A stretch of 64,000 nt of DNA from Suillus spraguei (lineage: Eukaryota > Basidiomycota > Agaricomycetes > Boletales > Suillaceae). Positions 36,401 to 45,955 of this stretch are shown piece by piece; within the stretch, counting starts at the first letter, position 1; each line of letters opens with the position of its first letter. Location: contig JABCPU010000036.1 of assembly GCA_016800925.1 (NCBI GenBank), positions 186,001-250,000 on the forward strand, given 5' to 3'. Below the pieces are notes generated by a model that did not search any database, was not told where the DNA came from, and saw only the letters and a program-made list of their open reading frames with translations. Both the position numbers and the translations under genes were made by a program.

Positions 36401-39400
36401 CCTCCACGTCAAAAACACTTCTCTGTGACTCATGGAAAGCCCCTTTGACTAGTTTCGTACATATTCTTCTTCGACTACAAAGGTCGCAACGACTCCTGAA
36501 ATTGAAGTTGGCAGCTGGCGGGGACAATGAGGAGTTTCTCAAGGAGCTGATGAACGATGGTCAGTTAAGAATGGATGATACACAGAAATATGTGGACTGG
36601 CTTCTAATCCAGGTATTTGATGGTTGGCAACAATTGATACGATTGATCGCTAACGGTACCAGGCAGAGAACCGATTTCTTATCCGTCCCATGCAGGCCAG
36701 TGTTGCAATGGAGATGATTTCCCCAAGCTCCGGCAACAATACCGCCCTGCAGCTTCATATGGGAGAAGGAAAATCTTCTGTGATCGTACCTGTTTGTTGT
36801 GCTGCACTAGCAGATCGTAGCAATTTGGTGCGGGTCATCGTGCTAAAGCCTTTGGCTGTTCAGATGTTTCAATTGCTCGTGGAACGGATCGGCGGCCTTA
36901 CCAACAGGCGAATTTTCTACCTGCCATTCTCGCGTTCCTTGGCCATTACTTCCAATCATGCAAACATTATCCAGTCGCTGTTCGAAGAGTGCAAAGCTGT
37001 TGGTGGCGTCCTTGTCGCTCAACCAGACCATATTCTCTCTCTTAAGTTGATGACCGTCGAGCAACAACTTCCGCCCGCGAATGCGGTTGGACGATCCTCA
37101 GCAGAGTTGGCCATGCCCCTGCTGAATACACAGCGGTGGCTTGATATGTACACTCGTGACATACTGGACGAGAGTGATGAACTGCTGCATGTCCGCTTCC
37201 AACTCGTCTACACTATGGGCAACCAACAGCACTTGGAAGGTTATCCTGATCGATGGACCACAACACAACAGGTGATGACCCTCGTGGCAAGACATGCACA
37301 CCTCCTTCACCAAGAATTTCCTCTTGGAGTAGAGCTCTGTGCAGGTGCTATCGGGTTCCCACTCAGAATCCTGGACGCTTGCGCAGGCGAGAGATTGGTT
37401 GAGCTAGTTTGTGACGACATTCTTGCTGGTGACCTTCCAAATTTCGTATTCGGACATGTGCCACCTCATATGAAAGACTCTATTCGCAAGTATCTCACCC
37501 TCTCGACTATTGACCCGCAGCTCCTTCGCAATGTCCGGAGCTATTGCGCTGGGTCCAGTCTGTGGAATGGACTACTACTCATTCGAGGACTCCTCGCACA
37601 CGGCATATTAATATACACGCTGAAGGACCGGCGATGGCGCGTAGATTACGGTCTAGATCCTCAACGCACGATGCTCGCCGTGCCTTACCGTGCTAAGGAT
37701 GTTCCCTCAACTCGCGCAGAATTTGGACATCCGGATATCGCAGTGGCACTCACGTGTCTTTCGTACTACTACGGAGGCCTCACTGAAAAACAAGTGACCT
37801 CTGCTTCCGCCAACTATTCAAGCAAGACAATCCCGCATTGGAATATGAGACGTGGACCAAAGAGTTGTCTTCAGATTCGCTTCCAGATAACCTGCAACAC
37901 CTTAGTGGAATCAATATGGAGTCTACTGAACAATTCACCGATTGTTTGGTACCTCTCTTCGGGCGCAACAAGGCCGTCGTAGACTTCTTCTTGGCTCAGT
38001 TTGTCCTTCCAAAGGAAGCCAAGGAGTTTCCACACAAGTTATCTTGTTCTGCCTGGGATCTCGCAGAGCGAAAGTCTTCTGGGTTGCCTACCACAGGCTT
38101 CAGTGGAACAAACGACTTTCGCTACTTGCTACCAACCACCATAGCCCAGCATCCACTAGACCACCAGCGCGGTACGAACGCCAGAGTCCTCAGTCACCTA
38201 TTGCGGCAAGAGAATAATTATTACGATTCGCTTGCTGTCGGGGGAGGTGCTGGAGAGCTCCTCAACGCCATTGCAAAGCAATCGCCAGAAATACGCGTCC
38301 TACTCGACGTGGGGGCACAAGTGCTTGATTTGCCTAATGACGAGGTGGCGAAGATGTGGCTTGACATTAATCAAGATGCTCAAGCGGCGATTTATTTAAC
38401 AAACACGATGAGCTTGTGGTGCGCACTCAGGATCACATTGTAGAATCATTCTCCGCATCTTCCTTTGCTCGGCAAGTGGACCAGTGTGTGTTGTATTTAG
38501 ACGATGAACACACTAGAGGAACGGACGTGAAGTTGCCTCGGGGATTCCGAGCAGCTGTCACCTTAGGGCCAAAGGTCACCAAGGATCGTCTTGTTCAAGG
38601 TGAGGACGCGGTGTATACGTTCATTGATGGCATTTAGTAACATATTACTAGGTTGCATGCGTATGAGAAAGCTCGGTCACGGCCACTCAGTCATGTTTTT
38701 CGCACCTCCAGAGATAGATCGCAACATCCGAGCCGTGAACAATAAGCCAGCTGATGAAGATATTCAAGTGTCGGATATCCTCGTGTGGGCGATGACTGAA
38801 ACATGTTCGGATATTCAACATCGTGCTTCACAATGGCTTCAGCATGGAGTGGATTATCAGTCTCGTCACAGTGCATGGTCGTCGTTTTTATCTGGCAATA
38901 TTACGTCCACCGAACTCGCCCATTCGTGGCTACAACCAGAGGCCAAGCACTTGGAAGAGCTATACGCTCCAGCTCTTGCGGATACATCTACGCCACAGAC
39001 ATTACTAAACGAAGATCTTCTGAAGAGATGTAGCAGCCTCGGGTTAGGCATTTCGCCTGACGGCCACCTAGACGAAGAGCAGGAGAGAGAAGTGGTGCAT
39101 GAGATTGAGCGCGAGAGCGAGGTAGAGAGACCACCACCGGTGCTGGCTGCTACACATAGCATCGACGAAGACGTCCGGTGCTTCATCCGAACAGGCACCA
39201 TGCCGGATGGATCTCGTGCATTCACTGCCGTTTTCGATACCCTCACCACAACTTCAGCTGCTTTCTCTGGGCGCCAACCGTGGTCACGGGATGTGTTTGC
39301 CTCAAGGGATTTCGTCACAACTGTACTGACCGAAGAAAAAACGGATAACTACACACGCCCAGTTAACTGGATTCTTTCGAGTACAGCATCCGGCGCGCAG

Positions 39401-39901
39401 GTGCTAGTCATTGTCAGCCCCTTCGAGGTTAACGTTTTATTACCTGACATTCGGGCAAGTGAGCGAGTTCACTTGCATGCCTATACACCTCGCGTCATCA
39501 AGATGATGAAGGCATGCGACGACTTGCGCCTTTACATCACCCCATCAATTCCCGCGCGATGGAAGCCAGATGACACTCTCATCCGCCAGCTCAACGTCTT
39601 TGCTGGACAACTATACTTTCCTCACCAGCGTGCATACGTGAAGTTGTGTCGCCTCTTGGGGATTTACACTGCAGATCTCAAATATCAAGGTGTCTTTGAG
39701 ATTCAAAGTGATGGATTCATCAAACCGGAGCATAGGCCTCGTACTGTAGATTCCTTTAACACCTTCCAACAATCGCCTATCCCTATGCTGAAAGCACTTT
39801 TTGGTATCCGCCGCAAAGGAATGGGGTACTTGCCTACGCACATTGGGAAGCTATTGAATGCTCGATGGTTGACGAGCGAAGACTTCCAAGAGACATCCTA
39901 A
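30442..39901 (+). CDS. Giant DUF3638/DUF3645 protein (often named ubiquitinyl hydrolase), frame broken
   Basis: Six exons (30442-30733, 30790-33814, 33864-33938, 33991-36612, 36663-38599, 38652-39901) would code about 3068 residues of the fungal DUF6606/DUF3638/DUF3645 family. Landmarks are ASQATCHAELTLHEFIAFG, NWLEGTTMSTIS, the DUF3638 core LQLHMGEGKSSVIVPV and RDILDESDEL, the DUF3645 core RAEFGHPDIAVALTCLSYYY, and TRGTDVKLPRGFRAAVTLGP. The frame is interrupted six times (near 32615, 34093, 34845, 34936, 37805, 38396), each as if one base were missing, mostly in homopolymers. There are no nonsense substitutions, and adding one base at each site makes every exon phase agree. The biochemical role is unproven; the motifs suggest a helicase-like ATPase. 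Confidence 0.88.
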
Positions 39902-40656
39902 TCGGTAAGTCACAGTTCTTCTGTATACAAACGCTCATCGATGCATGCGCCGCTACTCCATAGTGGTACTCAGCGATTAGAAATAGAAAGTTATCGTGGA
40001 CGGACTTTTCTCGCGTTCATTATCTTGCAGGCCTTCCAAACTACCTAATGACTTTCATCGACTTTTTTTCCATCACTGCATCATCTTCAGGGTTGCTCGA
40101 TCAATATACCATGTCATATTTCCTTCAGATTTTGTGTAGTATTCGGCTATAAGTTGACGTTGGTCCTGATATGAGCGTGCCAATGTCAACCTGTATCGTC
40201 AGGGAGTAGCTCTCCGTCTCTATTGCAAGTACTTCGGTGTCATGGAAAGGCTGCACTGCACAAGACTGATGAGAAGCCATCCGAGTTGCTTCAAGTCAAA
40301 AGGTACCAGTAACCCTAGAACAAATCTGCTTCCTTTCGCACCTCCCTTGCCAGCGCAGGAATGAACATTGCATCCTTGAACGCATGCATCTTGAGTCTGA
40401 CTCTGTTACGGCAAGGATTACGATTCCACGGAAGTTAGGAGATATGATGTGTACTTGGAGTTGTGCTGCATGGTCAAGCTTCTGCAACGCTGACGTCTGG
40501 GAATGTGTTTAGAGCCTTTCCTTACCAACGTGAAAGTCAGGAAAGGGGTATAGATTCCTAGAAGCATAGGATCGTGAAAATTGCGTATGTTATTAGCTAA
40601 TGGCATATGAGTCAAAGTTGCTTGTAAGATCATGACCATGACACCATAAAAATCAG
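39902..40656. other. Convergent intergenic region with the EI24 3' UTR
   Basis: Between the 3' ends of the DUF3638 gene and EI24. The right part (40545-40656) is the EI24 3' UTR whose relic lies at 29505-29610. No gene is seen; a 63-codon minus-strand frame at 40296-40487 is unsupported. Confidence 0.5.
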
Positions 40657-42108
40657 TTAGTCCTTCTTGCGCCTCCCAGTGATAGATGCCTTTCCATTAC
40701 TCAGTAGTCTATCTCGAGAACTCCTTGCGTGCACAATAGTGGAAGGCTCTCTCGCTGTACGACCGATATTTCTTAATTCAAGGCCTGTCCCTTCTTCTGC
40801 CTGTTCGGCTATGTCGCTTGTCGTTCTCCGGCGTCGAACACCGGCGCTGCCACCGACACTCAGCACCCTGACAATGAGATCATTCAGCCAGATAACGATC
40901 GTAAAGATCGGCATCCTGATCGGAATGAGTGGTGAGGGAAACCGCACGGTGTTCGTAGACTCCGTGGAGGGTGCAGGATTGTAAGGATCCTGCGGAACGG
41001 GTCGTGCATGCATGGCCATGATGATGAACTGGACATCGGTAAAAATCAACGGCACGACTATAGGAAGGAAGGAATCCATATTATGTGACATACTGCAGGG
41101 AACATGAGTGCGAAAAATGCGGCATTCGCCAGTCCACTTCCGCACGTGCAGACCACAGCGGATGGAAAACCAAATGCGAAGTAGTATGCCCAGCGTTCTT
41201 CCAGATGACGCACTCTATGGGCCAAGGACGAATTACGCGCCACCCAGACAAACCTGAGGTACCCGATTTTCAGTGAGAGCAGTCATCTCTGGGCCATGGC
41301 AACTTACTCGAAGCAATAATACCTGAAGGAAGGTCAGAAGCGCCTCTTATCAACCAGTAATATACTGACGCGTTGACCCAACACATAAATGCGAAGCTGA
41401 TCCATGATCCGGCAAATGGTATTGATCCCAATGCCAACGACATGATGACAGAAGTGAGAATCATGACGGCACGATATGCAGATGTCGCGAGCATGGTCAG
41501 CATACTGTGATAAGTAACTGGCTGCTGATGTGCTGCACGGTTCCCATGCTTGAGGACAAAGGACCGTTTCGCGATAAGATTGCACCAGGAACTCTGAATG
41601 GAAGAAGTTGGTAAAATGATTGTGTCTGGCTGAAGTAGGTGCTATAGATGAGGTTATAGACTTACATTGAGATAGTAAGATACTCCGACGACCGGGAATA
41701 GCCAAAGGACACGATAGAACCATCCGACATTGCGGTGAAGCCAGCTTGGATGATTATGCACAAGAGGTTGTAGAAGCAAGTCGAACGCGTAAATGGAGGT
41801 CAAGGATAACGAATTGAGTAGTAACGACTTGAGAATATTTGAGCGAATTTCAGGGTCGCTGTAAGGTTTCCAAGGAATTGTGTGTAGGATGACAAAATTC
41901 AGAGACAGTAAATGGATGAAAGATACCTTGTAGCGGTCCTCACAACGACGTCCCACCGAAAGGCTTCAAGGATACCCCTGGATGCCCATGTCAATTGCAG
42001 CTTGATTGTTTCGTGTAAAGAGAGAAACGTAGGATAGGCCGAGCGGGATAGCTGATGCTGGTGCGAGTAAGAATAGGGCGATTGTATGCTACTTCGCTGT
42101 CTGGACAT
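40657..42108 (-). CDS. EI24: EI24-family ER membrane protein
   Basis: Six exons (42108-41927, 41858-41666, 41593-41370, 41322-41308, 41253-41094, 41028-40657) give 381 residues. The protein has several hydrophobic helices: ILKSLLLNSLSLTSIYAFDL, RVLWLFPVVGVSYYL, AVMILTSVIMSLALGSIPFA and FALMFPAFIIMAM. It carries family-like runs QPLVHNHPSWLHRNVGWF, YYCFEFVW, HRVRHLEERWAYYFAFGFPS and HARPVPQDPYNP. The C-terminal 70 residues are a basic cytosolic tail ending GRRKKD. EI24 proteins sit in the ER and are tied to autophagy and apoptosis in animals; the fungal role is less clear. Exon 4 is a 15-nt microexon. Confidence 0.88.
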
Positions 42109-42556
42109 ATCCCTCCTCGCCGTGACTGATTGTCGCACTGTGCCACTGAAACAACCAATTTGGTAACATTCGGAGTCTTTTACTGGCATATGCCCGGTCA
42201 ACTTCACCGGATCAAATGCGAATGCTCTCTTCCACGTCACACCCCCAGATCTATGCCACGACCCTAATTTATCGAATCTTTGCTTGTTGTGGAACGTCGC
42301 AATGTGTTTGAATCAAGAATTGATCATGAGAAGCCCCAGTATACACGGAAATTGCTGATTTGATAGTCGAGAGACGGGTAGGTAGTAGGGGACCCAATAA
42401 ATTACAATACAAATCAAATACGAGAAATAAGAAAGGTGCAATCAGAGGTGCGAGAAAAAGTGCATGGAGGAGGTAGAGTAGCCATAAAATTCTACACCTT
42501 AGTGTACCGCGAGATCAGGAGAACAAGCATATCATCGATGACGGATGGGGAATCAC
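42109..42556. other. EI24 promoter and histone H1 3' region
   Basis: Between two minus-strand genes. No gene is seen. Confidence 0.45.
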
Positions 42557-43853
42557 CTATTTCTTGGTGACCTTGATGAACAAGTCAAGTCACGACAATC
42601 ACAGCGTATTTAAGTTATTTGCATACCTTCTTCTTACTCGTTGTCGAGGCGTTTGCTTTCGCTGCGGGTTTCTTTGCGGTGGTCTTCTTGGTGGCTGCAG
42701 CCTTCGCTTTAGCGGGCGCGCTCGTTCCAGTCACAGCCTAGAAACATTAAAAGTAAGGGACTCGCGAAATGCATAAAATACCAGTGATCCGACCTTCTTC
42801 GTGGTACCGCGCTTAGATGCTGAAGTAGTCTTCTTAACAGGGGCAGGTTTCTTGCCTGCCATTGTTTTTTTTGCAGGAACTGCCTTTGCCTTAGTAGAAG
42901 CGGCAGATTTCGTTGCTGAAGACTTGGCGGCAGTTTGAGCAGGTTTCTTAGCGGCGGCGGCCTTGACAGTTGGCACGACCTTCGCTTTCACAGCTGGCTT
43001 CTTGGCCGTACTGGACTTTGCAGTTGTGGCCTTCGTAGTGGCAGTCTTGGCGGGACGTGCCTTAGTGGCTGTCTTAGCCGCCTTGGGTGCAGCCTTCGCG
43101 GGCTTGTTCTACTCTCACTACGTTAATGACCACATCACGTGTTAAAGTCAGTAGGTGCACGGACCTCCTTAGAGGCTGAGGTGTCGGTGGCCCTTGAGGT
43201 TTTGGGAGGAAATTTGACCCGACCAGCAAGTCCTATGTAGTAGCCATCAGGACTGTGAGAGACCTACGCAATAATTTTCTTACCCTTGGGGAGAAAAAAA
43301 GTTCCCTTCTCGAAGCCAGTGGCGATGGCCTTGCTTAAATGATTCAGCTGAGCGTTGTCCATGGTGAGGTTATATTTTTCCTCAACGAATCTATGAGATT
43401 ATAAACATCCCTCTATCTAACACGAATGTCTAAACTCACTTCTTAATCTGGGGACGGGAGACACCAGCGCGAGCGTCGTCAGGATTGGCAGTAATGCACT
43501 CCTATTTAGCAATATATCATGTCAGAAAAGTTCCTCTATGCCTTCTAGCGTGCTGTACAATGTAAAAATGCATGACGCGAGGTCCCTGAAGTCATTGAGA
43601 GACAAAAAAACGAATGTCACCCGCGGTTGCGTATCCTCCCCCTGGGGCCTGCCTTTTATAGTACCCCTGGGTGCGGATGCCTCACCCTGTCTGTGATGCT
43701 CGACATCCGACGAAGGAGAAGTATAGGAAGGAGATGAGAACGCTAGAATATTGGCTGACTGACCTTGATCATATCTACCCAAGATGGGTGGGTGGGAGAG
43801 GCCCTGCTCTTCTTAGCAGCCGATTTCGTTGCAGTGGATTTCTTTGCAGACAT
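42557..43853 (-). CDS. HHO1: Linker histone H1
   Basis: Seven exons (43853-43764, 43501-43440, 43390-43284, 43232-43165, 43108-42794, 42737-42627, 42571-42557) give 255 residues. A short Lys/Ser/Ala N-terminus leads to one winged-helix H1/H5 globular domain (about residues 20-95): SPTHPSWVDMIKECI, then VSRPQIKKFVEEKYNLTMDN, then LNHLSKAIATGFEKGTFFLP. The long C-tail is made of Lys, Ala, Pro and Thr (for example KPAKAAPKAAKTATKARPAK), as in H1. It binds linker DNA at the nucleosome dyad. The first intron is long for this region (262 nt), and the last coding exon is only 15 nt (VTKK and stop). Confidence 0.95.
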
Positions 43854-44515
43854 ATTGCAAGCGATTGCAGTAAGCGCAGTAAGTGTTATTCTTGCTGTCC
43901 GTGCTAATTGCAATGCTCAGAAGTAACTAGAGCAACTGGCGGAAACAAATGGATTGGAGATGGTAGTGGTTTGAGAGAGGGATGTGTTGAAACTCCGAGG
44001 GCGCGTTGAGCAGTCAACAAACTCAATTCGCGCGAGTCACGTGAGTCAATATTTGAGATAGGTTTATCGACGCTATTTACTCTACGTAGAGGGTCCCGCT
44101 AGGTAGTTATTTTGTCTGGTGAGTGAAGTTGGGAACAGTAGGGGATGAGTCTTTGAAAAAAGCAGCAAATGCAACGCACAAGCGTGCAGTAGATATTGAT
44201 CCTTAAAAATGGCAGTTATGCTCAAGGAACTGCACATATATTCACTGCGTACGCGCTGGAGCACGCGCATTCAACTGCTGCTTCCTACAGGACCTCGATT
44301 TTTTATTTATTGGTCCGTTGGACGATTTATGGGGCAGGCAGGAAGAAGACATGTTTTCCTCATATGAGCCGGAACGCGACGCGTCCAAAAAAGGGGCGCG
44401 TCTTACGCCCTAATTGTTGCTCGGTCCCCTTTTGGAATGTGTGTTGATCGACATCGGAGCCTCCCGGTAGGTTGCCTCAAAAGTGTAAGTAGGCTTTCGA
44501 CACTTATCCAACCAA
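43854..44515. promoter_or_regulatory. Divergent promoter of histone H1 and the MZM1-like gene
   Basis: The two genes start away from each other across 662 bases. A CCAAT box on the minus strand (43953-43957) lies 100 bases upstream of the H1 start. TCACGTGA, a palindromic E-box, lies at 44038-44045. No other gene is supported. Confidence 0.45.
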
Positions 44516-45076
44516 ATGTCTGTTACGCCAGCCCTCAGAGCAGGTGCGCGCTCAGCATATCGTGACTTGCTACGAGCGTCAGCTTCTACGTTTCATGGTT
44601 GGTCATTTTGTATCTTTTATGGACTATCTCACCCTGATTCGCAGGCGACGAGCCCATGCAACGAGGTTTGTACGCACTCAATGGTAATAATCCCAAACTT
44701 AGGAATTCAATTCAGCATTCCGACACAGGATGCGGACAGAAACATTGTGTTTGGACAGCTCCGTGCAGAATGACGTGAAACTAGTCGAAGGGAAAATTCA
44801 ACTCGCCCGTGAGCTCGCAACTATGCTGCGCAGAAATGTTGTACAAGCTCGCAGAACACAAACCCAAGATGGAGAAGATGCTTGGAGTATGTAATCTGCG
44901 GTTGGACTCGTCTGAAGTCACTAAATCGTGTATTAGGCCTCCAGTTCACGAAGGACACTGAAGTTGGTGAAAATGAGAGTATCAAGAATCCGCCTCCCAT
45001 GCCTTCCAGCAGACGAGCACGAAAATTAGAGAAGGGCGAGCAAAGGTTTATTTTATTGTCCAAAGGTGTGCAGTAG
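44516..45076 (+). CDS. MZM1: MZM1-like LYR protein (mitochondrial complex III assembly)
   Basis: Exons 44516-44597, 44645-44665, 44716-44886 and 44937-45076 code 137 residues if translation ends at the TAG 45074-45076. The LYR-type start is RSAYRDLLRASASTF, followed by MRTETL, then LVEGKIQLARELATMLRRNV and FTKDTEVGENESIKNPPPMP, the order seen in Mzm1/LYRM7. Mzm1 chaperones the Rieske Fe-S protein before its insertion into complex III. Exon 2 is 21 nt. The last exon contains a good 51-nt intron (45046-45096) that would remove the stop and join this protein to the release-factor domain downstream. Confidence 0.85.
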
Positions 45077-45096
45077 GTCGCTAAGCTAACCTATAG

Positions 45097-45670
45097 CATA
45101 GAATCTGCTGCTCAGCATAGCGCCAATACGCCGCGCAATTTTTCCGCTCTTAGGAGAGCTCACAAAGATCGAGAGATTCCGGAGTTGCGTGAGGAGGATA
45201 TCGAGGAATCATTCGTTAGAGGTGGGTGAAACATAAAACGCGAATTATTTAGGGCATTCACTGACCTACAATCAAGGCAGTGGTCCCGGCGGACAATCTA
45301 TCAATAAGACCCAGAATAATGTTCAACTTCTTCATAAACCCACTGGTTTTCGTGTAGCATGTCAGGAAACTCGATCACTTCAAATAAATCGCATGCTCGC
45401 TAGGCGGTGGCTCTTGCAAAAGGCGTGTGTCTCTGAGCATCTTGTTACGCCTACATAGATAGGCTAACCAGTTCAAATTATATCTGTCGAACACCGGCAC
45501 CTTCGATTAAATTCGTTTAGTTGGACAAACTACACAACCCTGGCCTATCAAAGGGTGAACTGCAACGCGCGAAGCAACAGGAAAGAGAACGTCAACGACG
45601 GAAGAAGGCGAAGAAGAAGGCGAGCGCACGAGCGCAAGAGAAAGACTGCCTGGAAACACAGGCAGGATAA
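45097..45670 (+). CDS. GGQ release-factor-like domain, probably fused to the MZM1-like protein
   Basis: Exons 45097-45221, 45277-45422 and 45521-45670 code a class-I release-factor domain of the small mitochondrial rescue type (C12orf65/Rso55-like). It has LREEDIEESFVRGSGPGGQS (GGQ), INKTQNNVQLLHKPTG, ACQETRSLQINR and LDKLHNPGLSK, then a very basic tail RQRRRKKAKKKASARA. Such proteins release peptides from stalled mitoribosomes. The frame has no ATG before the GGQ motif and is in frame with the MZM1-like gene: splicing 45046-45096 gives one 267-residue protein. Its second intron (45423-45520) begins GC. A separate gene with a non-ATG start is the alternative. Confidence 0.85.
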
Positions 45671-45955
45671 GTGATGAACCCTGGGGCCTATATGTGATGA
45701 AATGACTGCTGCTATATCCGTCTAAGTACCCATTGAGCCAGGAACTGGAGTTTTAGTAGCTACACATTAATGTTGTCACATCGCCAATTAATTTGATAGA
45801 TGTGGTGGGCGGCGCTGCGGAATACTCCGGAGAAGTCGTACAGGCTTTCCTAGCTCTCACCATATTACACATCTTACTACCTACACGTATCACCGCGCGC
45901 AAGGGTCTCGAAGACGTCTTGTATCTGGAACTCACTAGTGTCGGGGGGATTAAAT

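Noticed and set aside
37783..37811. A 29-nt intron explaining the frame change in the DUF3638 gene
   Set aside because: GT-AG ends and phase fit, but it is too short for splicing here and would delete residues that the family keeps; a missing base explains the site better.
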